DNA of 64,000 bases. Origin: Lysobacteraceae bacterium NML93-0399 (GTDB taxonomy: Bacteria > Pseudomonadota > Gammaproteobacteria > Xanthomonadales > Xanthomonadaceae). A model generated the notes under the pieces. The model was not told the DNA's origin. It searched no databases and was given only the letters and a program-made list of their open reading frames with translations. Each line of letters starts with the position of its first letter. The stretch's first letter is position 1. The DNA lies in contig NTJI01000001.1 in the NCBI GenBank assembly GCA_002307375.1, forward strand, positions 1,550,001 to 1,614,000, written 5' to 3'. This document shows, piece after piece, positions 1 through 8,299 of the stretch. Made by a program: the position numbers and the translations under genes.

Positions 1-353
1 GCGGCGGCGGCCTGTTCGATGACGCGCGAGGCGCGGCTGCGGTCGACCGGAATCACACCCAGACCGCGCAGCGCCCAGCCCAGCACCGGCACGCGGAACA
101 GCGAGTCCTTGCCGAGCACGCGGATGTCCAGGCCCAGCGCGGCCTTGGCGGCAAAGCCCCAGACGCCGTCCCAGTTGGACGAATGCGGGGCGCCGATCAG
201 CACCAGGCGCTGGATGTCGGGCAGTTCGCCGATGACGCGCCAGCCGCCGATGCGCAGGATGCTGCGACCGATCCAGCGCGCGAGCCGGCTGGGCTTCACG
301 CGCGGTGCGTTGGGGGGAACGGAAACCAGGAACGGATACTTCGAAGTGCTCAT
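1..353 (-). CDS. Lysophospholipid acyltransferase family protein (partial, C-terminus outside window)
   Basis: Reading leftward from ATG at 353, the protein starts MSTSKYPFLVSVPPN and continues to the window edge without a stop (about 117 residues visible). It carries His-Ser-Ser-Asn-Trp-Asp, the HX4D acyltransferase block, near residue 57, then a Gly-Val-Ile-Pro-Val-Asp-Arg segment typical of the PlsC/1-acyl-glycerol-3-phosphate acyltransferase fold. Such enzymes transfer acyl groups to lysophospholipids at the inner membrane. The substrate cannot be told from this fragment. The gene runs in the same direction as arfB, 32 bp downstream of it. Confidence 0.8.
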   Translation of the reverse strand, partial: MSTSKYPFLVSVPPNAPRVKPSRLARWIGRSILRIGGWRVIGELPDIQRLVLIGAPHSSNWDGVWGFAAKAALGLDIRVLGKDSLFRVPVLGWALRGLGVIPVDRSRASRVIEQAAA

Positions 354-385
354 GCGTCCTCGGCGCAAAGCCCGCGGCGCGGGCG

Positions 386-796
386 TCAATCCCAGTCGCG
401 ATTCGCGCGACCGCGCTTGATGGTACTGCGTTCGCGTTTCGCGCCCAGCCTGCGTTCCCTGGAACCGCGCGTGGGCCGCGTCGCGACGCGGGTCTTGGGC
501 ACCTCGAAGCCGGCGGCGACGAAGGCGGCCAGACGCTCGCGCGCGTCCTGGCGATTGCGCTCCTGGGTGCGGAAGCGCTGCGCGTTGATGACCAGCACGC
601 CGGCATCGGTGACCCGCCGATCGCGCCGGGCCAGCAGGCGCGCACGCACATGTTCGGGCAGCGAAGGCGAGGCGGCGATGTCGAAACGCAGTTCGACCGC
701 GGTGGCGACCTTGTTGACGTTCTGGCCGCCCGGCCCGCTCGCGCGCACGAAGCGTTCGACGAGCTCGTCTTCGGGAATGGCGGGCGGCGTGGACAT
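386..796 (-). CDS. arfB: Alternative ribosome-rescue factor ArfB (YaeJ-type peptidyl-tRNA hydrolase)
   Basis: This 136-residue protein has the class I release factor GGQ motif (Ser-Gly-Pro-Gly-Gly-Gln-Asn-Val-Asn-Lys, residues about 20-29). It lacks the codon-recognition domains of RF1/RF2 and ends in a long Arg/Lys-rich tail. Length, domain content and basic tail match ArfB, which enters the empty mRNA channel of stalled ribosomes through its tail and hydrolyses peptidyl-tRNA with the GGQ loop. The ATG at 796 is the natural start because the GGQ domain begins almost at once. It probably shares a transcript with the acyltransferase gene. Confidence 0.9.
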   Translation of the reverse strand: MSTPPAIPEDELVERFVRASGPGGQNVNKVATAVELRFDIAASPSLPEHVRARLLARRDRRVTDAGVLVINAQRFRTQERNRQDARERLAAFVAAGFEVPKTRVATRPTRGSRERRLGAKRERSTIKRGRANRDWD

Positions 797-875
797 CGGC
801 GCCGATTGTAGAGCGCGTATAGGGACGCCGCGGTCGAGACGCTACAGTGTGCGGCCCAAGGACACAGGACCGATC

Positions 876-1373
876 ATGACCACAGGATTCCGACTCGCCG
901 CCCTGCTCGCGCTGGCCTCCCTTTCGCCGCTCGCATTCGCCGCGCCGCCGAGCGAGGCCCAGGTGGACCGGCTGCTGGAGGTGATGCGCGCCGAGCAGAC
1001 CGTCGAGGCGATGGTGCCGCAGGTGATGGCCTCGCAGCAGCAGATGCTGGCCCAGCTCACGCAGGGTGCCGAACCGGCCCAGCAGCAGGCTGCCATGCGC
1101 GCGGCCGAAAGCTCGATGCGCGCCGTGCAGAGCACGCTCACCTGGGAGAAGCTGCAGCCGCTGTACCGCGACATCTACTCCCGCACGTTCACCGCCGAGG
1201 ACACCGAGGCGATGATCGCGTTCTACACCAGCCCGGCCGGTCAGAGCCTGCTCGACAAGACGCCGGCGCTGATGCAGAACACGATGACTGCGGTGCAGTC
1301 GCTGGTGATGCCGATGCTGCAGCAGCTCGAGCAGGACCTGCGCCAGGAAGTGGGCGAAACGCCGGCGGGCTGA
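876..1373 (+). CDS. DUF2059 domain periplasmic protein
   Basis: A 165-residue protein with a Sec signal peptide (hydrophobic residues 6-20, cleavage after Ala-Phe-Ala). The mature part is helical and Gln/Met-rich, ending in the pattern of DUF2059 proteins (Phe-Thr-Ala-Glu-Asp-Thr-Glu-Ala-Met-Ile-Ala-Phe-Tyr-x-Ser-Pro-x-Gly). The frame stays open far upstream, but the ATG at 876 is chosen because the signal peptide starts there. The family has no firmly assigned function. It stands alone, divergent from arfB. Confidence 0.8.
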   Translation: MTTGFRLAALLALASLSPLAFAAPPSEAQVDRLLEVMRAEQTVEAMVPQVMASQQQMLAQLTQGAEPAQQQAAMRAAESSMRAVQSTLTWEKLQPLYRDIYSRTFTAEDTEAMIAFYTSPAGQSLLDKTPALMQNTMTAVQSLVMPMLQQLEQDLRQEVGETPAG

Positions 1374-2284
1374 GCCCCCTGTGCGCCATGGCGCACACAA
1401 AGGCGTTGCAGCCGCGACTTTGAAGCTTCCAAAGCCCTCCCCTCTCACGGGGGAGGGTTGAGGGAAGGTCTGAACGATTCCGCTGTTGACCGTCGTTCCC
1501 GCGAAGGCGGGGGTCTTCAACCGCCGGACGGCGGGTCATCCAGCGCCTCTGGTTTTCGATGCTTCAAGTCGCTGGATCCCCGCGTGACCAGACATGCGTC
1601 TGTTGAAGTCGCGGGGATGATGGCAGTTATCCAGAGCTTTCTCAGGTTGGGGCAAGGCGTCGGACGCGGACTCCCGGTATTGCGCGACTTGAGTCCAGTA
1701 CGTCCGTCATTGGCTCGATCCGGCGGTCGTTCCCTGCCTCGGCCTTCCGCGCTCTCGCCTGATGCGTGTCGTCTCAGCAAAACCGGGAGGCGCTTTGGTT
1801 TCTCCTTCCCTGCTCGGGGCGCATTGAGCCCTTTACGGATCGTAAGGCCGGGACAGGCGCATCCGACGGTCCGAGCGCAGTGCGCCGGACCTTGATCGCT
1901 CAGCGCATACGCACGCGGCGGGCAATGCCGCGCTCTGACGGCTCGCCCCCACCCAACCCTCCCCCGCAAGGCGGAGGAGGGCTTGAAAGCGGCTGGCCGG
2001 CTTGTCGGGACGCGACAGCGCCGCCTTCCAATCACGGCGATGTCGATGCGAATACGTCTTCCCGTGGCGCCTCGGTCACCAGCCTCTCCTCCGCTCGCGG
2101 GGAGGTTGGGAGGGGGCGAACCGTGCGTACGGGGATGCGTCGCAGCCCAGCTGACGTCTCTCGTCGCGCGATGAATTTCTCAAAGCGCCTGCTCCCACCC
2201 AACCCTCCCCCGCAAGGCGGGGGAGGGCTTCAGATCGCCGTTGGCTGAAACACGACAGGCATCAGGCCGTAGGCAGGGCGCCGG
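1374..2284. repeat. Repeat-rich non-coding spacer of about 0.9 kb
   Basis: No credible gene is seen in these 911 bp. The region holds several copies of intergenic palindromes: CCCTCCCC...GGGGGAGGG forms near 1434-1462, 1948-1985, 2085-2115 and 2191-2230, the last and 1948-1985 being almost identical (CCACCCAACCCTCCCCCGCA then AGGCGG). An imperfect unit near 1494-1620 starts TTCCCGCGAAGGCGGG and contains TGACCAGACATGCGTCTGTT, related to sequence near 48347-48400. The in-frame translations in this stretch are low-complexity products of the repeats. Confidence 0.7.
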
Positions 2285-2989
2285 TCAGGCGCGATCGGAC
2301 GCTTCGCACGAGCCCGGAAACAGCAGCAAGGCCTTGGCGAATTCGTCGGCGGGCGGGGTGTCGATCATCAGACGCTGCCCGGTCTGCGGATGGTCGAAGC
2401 CCAAGCGCTCGGCGTGCAGCAGCATGCGGTGGATGCCGAGCATGCGGAAATGGCGGTTATGGCGGCCATCGCCGTGGCTGGTGTCGCCGATGAGATGGTG
2501 CGACAGATGCTTGAGGTGGCGGCGGATCTGCCGGTAGCGGCCGGTCAGCGGCTCAGCACGCAGCAGCGCGTAGCGCGAGGTGGGAAAGCCCGACGAGGGC
2601 AGTGACAGTTCGGTCGTTGCCAAGCGCGTGAAGCGGGTCGCCGCCGGCTTCTTGACCGGCTTGCCCGGCCCGCCGTCGAGCGGGTGATCGACCAGAATCT
2701 CCGTGTCCGGCCAGCCGCGACAGATCGCCAGATAGTGCTTGTCGACGGTGCGTGCCATCCACTGCGCACCGAGCGCCGATGCGGTGTCGCGGTCGAAGGC
2801 CACGAGCAGTCCGCCGCTGGTCGCGCGGTCGAGACGATGGATCAGGAACGGCGAACGCCCGAACTGGGCGCGCAGCTTGTCGGCGAGAAATTCCTGCGCA
2901 TCGCGCGCCAACGCGCTGTCGTGGACCATCAGGCCTGCGGGCTTGTCGACGACGGCGAGCCAGTCGTCGGCGTAGCGCACTTCGATCAT
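2285..2989 (-). CDS. truC: tRNA pseudouridine(65) synthase TruC
   Basis: This 234-residue RluA-family pseudouridine synthase has the catalytic block His-Arg-Leu-Asp-Arg-Ala-Thr-Ser-Gly-Gly (about residues 53-62, with the nucleophilic Asp). Its other segments follow E. coli TruC closely as I recall it: Pro-x-Thr-x-Arg-Tyr, Leu-Thr-Gly-Arg-Tyr-Arg-Gln-Ile-Arg-Arg-His-Leu, His-x-Leu-Ile-Gly-Asp-Thr-x-His-Gly-Asp. There is no N-terminal S4 domain, which also separates TruC from RluC/RluD. The frame runs open far upstream, but ATG at 2989 (Met-Ile-Glu-Val) gives the family-standard N-terminus. Expected role: isomerising U65 in tRNA. Divergent from the M16 peptidase gene. Confidence 0.9.
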   Translation of the reverse strand: MIEVRYADDWLAVVDKPAGLMVHDSALARDAQEFLADKLRAQFGRSPFLIHRLDRATSGGLLVAFDRDTASALGAQWMARTVDKHYLAICRGWPDTEILVDHPLDGGPGKPVKKPAATRFTRLATTELSLPSSGFPTSRYALLRAEPLTGRYRQIRRHLKHLSHHLIGDTSHGDGRHNRHFRMLGIHRMLLHAERLGFDHPQTGQRLMIDTPPADEFAKALLLFPGSCEASDRA

Positions 2990-3067
2990 CTGGGCACCTC
3001 CTGCACGGCCGGGGCGCCGCAATCGATCTGCTATTTTCGTCGATCGTCTTCGACAAGGGAAAACCGC

Positions 3068-5791
3068 ATGCTGCGTCGTGTCCGTGCCTGCGCCGGGTGG
3101 TGCCTGCTGCTGCTCGTGGCGCTTCCGCTGCACGCGGCACCGCACATCGACCAGCCCGTGCACGAGGCCGAAGGCATCGCCGAATACCGGCTCGACAACG
3201 GCATGGCCGTGGTGCTGTTTCCCGATGCCAGCAAGCCGGTGACCACGGTCAACGTGACCTACCGCGTGGGCTCGCGACACGAAGGCTATGGCGAAACCGG
3301 CATGGCGCACCTGCTCGAACACCTGGTGTTCAAGGGCACGCCGACCCATGCCGACATCCCAGGCGAAATGCGCCGCCGCGGTGTGCGCTTCAACGGCACG
3401 ACCTGGCTGGACCGCACCAATTACTTCGCAAGCTTCGCCAGTGATGCCGACACGCTCGACTGGGTGCTGCGCATGGAGGCCGACCGCATGGTCAATTCGC
3501 GCATCGCGCGCGAGGACCTCGACAGCGAAATGACGGTCGTGCGCAACGAGATGGAATCGGGCGAGAACAGCCCGCTGCGGGTGCTGATGCAGCGGGTGAT
3601 CGGCGCGGCCTACCAGTGGCACAACTACGGCAACGCGACAATCGGCGCGCGCAGCGATGTGGAGAACGTGCCGATCGAACGGCTGCAGGCCTTCTATCGC
3701 ACCTGGTACCAGCCCGACAACGCGGTGCTGGTGATCGCCGGCGATTTCGAACCGGCCGCAGCCCTCGATGCGGCCGCCACGCATTTCGGTGCGCTGCCCA
3801 GGCCCGCGCGCGCACTGCCGCTCACCTATACGCGTGAGCCCGCCCAGGACGGCGAGCGGCATGTGGTGGTGCGCCGCGTCGGACAGACGCCCTACCTCGT
3901 CGCCGGGTATCACGTGCCGGCCGCACGCCACCCCGACAGTGCAGCGGTGTCGCTGATGGCGCAGGTCCTCGGCCACACGCCGAGCGGACGCCTGCACCGC
4001 GCTCTGGTCGAGCCGGGCCGCGCGACGTTCGCGTCGGCCTCGGTGTTGTCGATGGACGAGCCCGGCTATCTGACCTTCGCGGCCGAGGTGCCCGAAGGCG
4101 GGGATGCGGACGCGTTGCAGGCCGAGCTGCTGGCGCTGGTGGAAGACGCGAGCGCGACACCGTTCACCGAGGCGGAAGTCGAAGATGCGCGCCAGCGCGC
4201 ACTGGCCGGCTTCGAGCGCGCGATGCGCGACCCGAACGCGGTCGGTGTGGCGCTGTCGGAAGCCATCGCCCAGGGCGACTGGCGGCTGTTGCTGCTCACC
4301 CGCAATCGGCTGGCCGAGGTGACGGCCGACGACATCAATCGCGTCGCCGCCACGTATCTGCGCCGCGACAACCGCACCACGGGGCGCTTCGTACCCACCG
4401 ATACCGTCGCGCGGGTGGAAATTCCCGAAGCGCCATCACCGGAAGAGGCGCTGGCGGGCTTCGTCGCCAATCCGGCACTGGCGGCCGGCGAAGCCTTCGA
4501 CCCGTCCTACGCCAACATCAATGCGCGCACGCAGATCTCGACACTGTCGAACGGCGCGCAACTGGCCGTGCTCGACAAGTCCACCCGCGGTGGCGCGGTG
4601 CAGCTGCGGATGACCCTGCGTTTCGGCGATGCCGATTCCCTGCACGACCGCGGACTCGCCGGGCAGACCGCGGCCACGATGCTGATGCGCGGCAGCGAAA
4701 CGCTCGACCGCGCGGCGATCTCCCGGCGCCTGACCGAACTGCGTTCGACGCTCAGCATCGGCGGTGGCGCGAACACATTGACCGTGGCCGCGACGACCGA
4801 CCGCGCGCATATCGACGCGCTGCTCGAGCTGATCGCCGAGATACTGCGCCGGCCCGCATTTCCGGAAGGCGAGTTCGCGCAGCTGCGCAGCCAGCAGATG
4901 ACCGGCATCCGCAGCAGCATGGGCGAGCCGAGCGCACGCGTGAACGAGGCGATGGCCCGGCATTTCAATGCGTTTCCCGAGGGTCACCCGTATCACGTGC
5001 AGACGCTGGCCGGGCGCCTGGCCGCGATCGAAGCCCTGCCACGCGAAAACCTGCGGGCCTTCCATCGCGACTTCTACGGCATGGGTGCCGGGTCGACGGT
5101 CACCGTGGTCGGCGATGTCGACGTGGAGGCCCTGCAGGGCCAGTTGGAACGGCACTTCGGCGACTGGCACCTGCCCGCGCCGTTCACGCGCATCGAGACC
5201 CCGTTCGTATCGCGACCGCCCGCGCACGCCCGCATCGAGACACCCGACAAGGCCAACGCGACCCTGCTGGCGCGCATGAACCTGCGCGTGAACCAGGAAG
5301 ACGCCGACTACCCGGCGCTGCTGGTGGGCAATGCGATCCTGGGCGGCTCGGGCATGAAATCCCGGCTCGGCGACCGTATCCGACAGCGCGAGGGCCTGAG
5401 CTATGGCGTGGGCTCGAACTTCTCGGCCAGCGTGTTCGACGATGCCGGCATGTTCGGCGTGCACGCCATCGCCGCGCCGGAGAACATGGCCCGCGTGGAA
5501 GCGGCGATGCGCGAGGAGATCGCGCGCATCCGGCAGGACGGCATCACCGCCGAGGAGCTCGACGACGCCATCGACGGCATGCTGCGCAGCCGCCGCACCG
5601 CGCGCGCCAACGACCCCGAACTCGTTGCCATGCTCGACGCCAACCTCTACATCGGCCGCGACATGGCCTGTTCGGCCGCGTTCGAAGACAAGCTGCGCGC
5701 GCTGACGCCGGACGCCGTGCAGGCGGCGATCGTGCGGCATGTCGACCCCGACGCACTGTCGGTGTTCATCGGCGGCGATTTCGGCGAGTAG
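3068..5791 (+). CDS. M16 (pitrilysin/insulinase-type) zinc peptidase, two-domain, exported
   Basis: A 907-residue protein with a signal peptide (residues 1-23, ending His-Ala-Ala). The inverted zinc motif HXXEH (His-Leu-Leu-Glu-His) is at residues 81-85. The expected downstream glutamate lies in the Val-Val-Arg-Asn-Glu-Met-Glu-Ser-Gly-Glu segment around residue 158-164. A second M16 half from about residue 480 lacks HXXEH, as usual for the inactive half of full-length M16 proteases. Probable role: degradation of oligopeptides in the periplasm or cell envelope. ATG at 3068 is the start of the signal peptide. The gene is monocistronic and followed by tandem palindromic repeats. Confidence 0.85.
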   Translation: MLRRVRACAGWCLLLLVALPLHAAPHIDQPVHEAEGIAEYRLDNGMAVVLFPDASKPVTTVNVTYRVGSRHEGYGETGMAHLLEHLVFKGTPTHADIPGEMRRRGVRFNGTTWLDRTNYFASFASDADTLDWVLRMEADRMVNSRIAREDLDSEMTVVRNEMESGENSPLRVLMQRVIGAAYQWHNYGNATIGARSDVENVPIERLQAFYRTWYQPDNAVLVIAGDFEPAAALDAAATHFGALPRPARALPLTYTREPAQDGERHVVVRRVGQTPYLVAGYHVPAARHPDSAAVSLMAQVLGHTPSGRLHRALVEPGRATFASASVLSMDEPGYLTFAAEVPEGGDADALQAELLALVEDASATPFTEAEVEDARQRALAGFERAMRDPNAVGVALSEAIAQGDWRLLLLTRNRLAEVTADDINRVAATYLRRDNRTTGRFVPTDTVARVEIPEAPSPEEALAGFVANPALAAGEAFDPSYANINARTQISTLSNGAQLAVLDKSTRGGAVQLRMTLRFGDADSLHDRGLAGQTAATMLMRGSETLDRAAISRRLTELRSTLSIGGGANTLTVAATTDRAHIDALLELIAEILRRPAFPEGEFAQLRSQQMTGIRSSMGEPSARVNEAMARHFNAFPEGHPYHVQTLAGRLAAIEALPRENLRAFHRDFYGMGAGSTVTVVGDVDVEALQGQLERHFGDWHLPAPFTRIETPFVSRPPAHARIETPDKANATLLARMNLRVNQEDADYPALLVGNAILGGSGMKSRLGDRIRQREGLSYGVGSNFSASVFDDAGMFGVHAIAAPENMARVEAAMREEIARIRQDGITAEELDDAIDGMLRSRRTARANDPELVAMLDANLYIGRDMACSAAFEDKLRALTPDAVQAAIVRHVDPDALSVFIGGDFGE

Positions 5792-5800
5792 CTCGCGCCT

Positions 5801-6190
5801 CGACGGACGCACCGGTTTGCGCGTGAATCCAGAACCGGACGCGCGCCGCAAGACATCGCCTCCCCTGTAGGAGCGCGCTTGCGCGCGATGTGGCTGTTAG
5901 CGGGAAAGCCCCTTCGCGCGCAAGCGCGCTCCTACACGAAGCAGGGCCGACGGCTTCACCGGTTTGCACGCGTTGGCCGCAAGACCGGATGCACATCGCA
6001 AGACATCGCCTCCCCTGTAGGAGCGCGCTTGCGCGCGATGTGGCTGTTTGCGGGAAAGCCCCTTCGCGCGCAAGCGCGCTCCTACACGAAGCAGGGCGAC
6101 GGCCGCACCGGTTTGTGTGCGCGAATCCGGACCGGATCCAGGCCGCAAGACACCGCCTCCCCTGTAGGAGCGCGCTCGCGCGCGATGAGG
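5801..6190. repeat. Three tandem ~150-bp units, each with REP-type palindromes
   Basis: Three consecutive units of about 150 bp begin at 5801, 5948 and 6098 (the third truncated). Each starts with a variant of GACGG-N3-CACCGGTTTG, then AGACAYCGCCTCCCCT, then the forward palindrome GTAGGAGCGCGCTYGCGCGC. Units 1 and 2 also contain the inverted copy (GCGCGCAAGCGCGCTCCTAC) about 45 bp later. The paired copies can fold into a long hairpin, resembling REP doublets. The block lies between convergent genes, so it may also act as a transcription end. Confidence 0.85.
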
Positions 6191-6223
6191 CTGTTTGCGA
6201 AAAGCGTCTGCGCGACAGCGCCG

Positions 6224-6721
6224 TCAGCTGGCCGGCGGGGGCGGTGTCTGCGCGGCCATCGCTTCGAGCTCGTCGCACATCTGGGTCTGCTGCGCCGGGG
6301 TTGCGCTGTTGAACTGGCTGCTGGTCGATTCGTGCGCGGCTGCGAACTCGCCGTCGAAGGTGCCCGCGTCGCCGCCGAGCTGGGTGAACTCACGACGCAG
6401 CTGATCCTTGGCCTCGGTGAGCTGGGCGTCGGACACGGTCGGGTCGCACAGCCTGGCGGCCGCATGCATCGCGCCGGCGATGCCGGCGATCTGGCCCAGC
6501 ATCTGGCTGGCGGCATCGCCGCCCATCGGTGTTTCGGACGGGGTGGCGCCCGACTCGATCTGCGCCTGCGCTGCTTCCGACGGCTGGGTCTGCGTGTCTT
6601 CGACGGGCGCGGTTTGCGCGGCGTCGGGTTGTGGCTGCGGCGCGCCGCCACAGGCCGCCAGACCGATCAGGGCCACCGCAAGCGGCAGACTGGCGAAGCG
6701 TCGGGTGCGGGAAAGCGCCAT
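6224..6721 (-). CDS. Hypothetical lipoprotein
   Basis: A 165-residue protein with a lipoprotein signal: basic N-terminus, hydrophobic core, lipobox Leu-Ala-Ala-Cys near residue 22-25 followed by Gly-Gly. A Pro/Gln/Ala/Thr-rich linker (about 30-65) leads to a small helical domain with two cysteines (Ala-Arg-Leu-Cys-Asp-Pro and Gln-Met-Cys-Asp-Glu) that could form a disulphide. ATG at 6721 is preferred over in-frame ATGs at 6730 and 6736 because a GGAG lies nine bases before it. No function is recognised. Confidence 0.75.
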   Translation of the reverse strand: MALSRTRRFASLPLAVALIGLAACGGAPQPQPDAAQTAPVEDTQTQPSEAAQAQIESGATPSETPMGGDAASQMLGQIAGIAGAMHAAARLCDPTVSDAQLTEAKDQLRREFTQLGGDAGTFDGEFAAAHESTSSQFNSATPAQQTQMCDELEAMAAQTPPPPAS

Positions 6722-6798
6722 GCGGATCATCTCCATCGAATGAGCGGCGAGCCTAGCAGGAGGCTCACCGAGGCCCGGGCACGCTCCCGTGACGCGGA

Positions 6799-7755
6799 TC
6801 AGGGCGTTTCCGGCGTGTGCCGACGCGTGCGATAGGCCTGCAGATGCACCCAGGCCGCATCGAGGTGCGGCGCTGCGATGCCGGCCGCATGTGCACGCGC
6901 GCGCATGTCGCCGACGATGTGCGCGGCTTCGACCTCCTGGCCCGACTCGAGATCGCGCAGCATCGACGCGGTGACCGTCGATCCGGGCTTGGTCAGCAGC
7001 GTGCGTGCCTGGCCTGCGATGGCAGCGGGAATGGCGTGTCCCGCCGCGGCCGCCACCGCGAGACACTCGTCGTGCAATGCCGCCATGAAAGCCTCGCCGC
7101 CGTCGGTGGCGACGATGCGACCGATGCTCGCGCGCATCAGGCAGGTCGCCGCAGCGAGACTGGTGAGGAACGAGAATTTCTGCCACGCCGCCTGCATGAA
7201 ATCGTCGCTGCGGACCGCATCGAACCCGTCCGCACGTGCGCAGGCCTCGGCGAATGCCCGCACCCGCGCGCTGTCGCTCGCGGCGCTGTCGCGCTCACCG
7301 AAGGTGATCGACGGCGGCGACGGCAGATGCACCACCTCGCCGCCCTCGCCTTTCACGGCGCTGATGAAACACAGCCCGCCGAGTACGCGGTGCGCGCCGA
7401 AGCGCGCATCGAGCGCCCGGTAATGCAGCAGGCCGTTGAGGATCGGCATCACCGTGGTCGCCGGCCCGACCGCAGGTGAGATCGCGTCGATCGAACTGTC
7501 GAGGTCGTAGGCCTTGCAGCTGAGCATCACCAGATCAAACGGCGCGTCCTTCGCGAGCGTCGGCAGACCTTCAGCCGTGACGTGCGCCACCCGCACGTCG
7601 GCATTGCCGAGCGCGCTGCGGATCTGCAGGCCGTGGCGATCCAGTTGCGCAGCGCGCGCCGGCCGCACGAGGAAGGTGACGTCGACACCGGCCTGGGCCA
7701 GACGGCCACCGAAGTAGCCGCCGGTCCCCCCGGCGCCGAGGATGAGGATGCGCAC
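6799..7755 (-). CDS. 2-dehydropantoate 2-reductase family protein (ketopantoate reductase-like)
   Basis: A 318-residue protein beginning with a Rossmann nucleotide-binding motif (Val-Arg-Ile-Leu-Ile-Leu-Gly-Ala-Gly-Gly-Thr-Gly-Gly-Tyr-Phe-Gly-Gly, residues 1-17), then the ApbA/PanE layout: Leu-Ser-Cys-Lys-Ala-Tyr-Asp near residue 85 (Lys corresponds to the family's catalytic lysine) and a C-terminal helical domain. The start is GTG at 7755, with GGAG six bases upstream; the frame upstream is longer but not conserved in character. The fold fits NADPH-dependent reduction of ketopantoate in coenzyme A synthesis. Several paralogues in this family act on other 2-oxo acids, so the substrate is not certain. 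Confidence 0.82.
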   Translation of the reverse strand: MRILILGAGGTGGYFGGRLAQAGVDVTFLVRPARAAQLDRHGLQIRSALGNADVRVAHVTAEGLPTLAKDAPFDLVMLSCKAYDLDSSIDAISPAVGPATTVMPILNGLLHYRALDARFGAHRVLGGLCFISAVKGEGGEVVHLPSPPSITFGERDSAASDSARVRAFAEACARADGFDAVRSDDFMQAAWQKFSFLTSLAAATCLMRASIGRIVATDGGEAFMAALHDECLAVAAAAGHAIPAAIAGQARTLLTKPGSTVTASMLRDLESGQEVEAAHIVGDMRARAHAAGIAAPHLDAAWVHLQAYRTRRHTPETP

Positions 7756-8299
7756 GTGTGTCTCCGGATCCTGAAGCAGACCTTGCAGCTTAACGTCCGC
7801 GACGCCCGGAGCACGCTGCAGCGATGGACCGCGGCGCGTCGGTGAGACGGTTGCCCTGGCGCGGCAGGCGAACAGGGGAACGCCGATCCGCGGCGCTATT
7901 AGTCGGCGGTCGGCGCCATACCCGGTTCCCACCCCGTGTTCGAAAAGCCGCCACAGCGCTGTAAAGAAAAGGCGCGGCGCACGTCTTGCCTGCTCGACGG
8001 CCAACATCGTCGACCGCGGACGGCGCTTTCATCCCGCACGTCGATCGACGTTGTCCGGCACGGCCTCAGCCGCGGCGGACACATGCGCTGATCTCGCTTT
8101 TTGGGGCGCGCGGCTACGCCCGGATGCGCTGGTCTTTCATCCCCATCGCGCGCGCCTGCAGCGACGGCGCGGCGCGCCGCGGACGGCATTGACGTGGGGT
8201 TGGCGCGCCGATTTCGCCCTGCATGCGCAATACACACGATGACTGCATCGCCTCCGACTGCAGAGCGCAGATGAGAACTGCCAGCCCGGGTATTCGCCG
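7756..8299. other. Intergenic stretch, no feature recognised
   Basis: About 540 bp between the ketopantoate reductase-like gene and the OmpA-family gene, both on the minus strand. Open frames here have no start with a ribosome-binding site and no protein-like composition. No palindromic repeat of the families seen elsewhere was found. Confidence 0.5.

Noticed and set aside
1517..2035. 172-residue minus-strand frame in the 1.4-2.3 kb spacer
   Set aside because: Its sequence (such as SSALRGRVGWG) is the translation of intergenic palindromes, a common false gene in such genomes.
4436..5851. 471-residue minus-strand frame opposite the M16 peptidase
   Set aside because: It is a shadow of the peptidase gene, whose HXXEH motif and signal peptide are clear.
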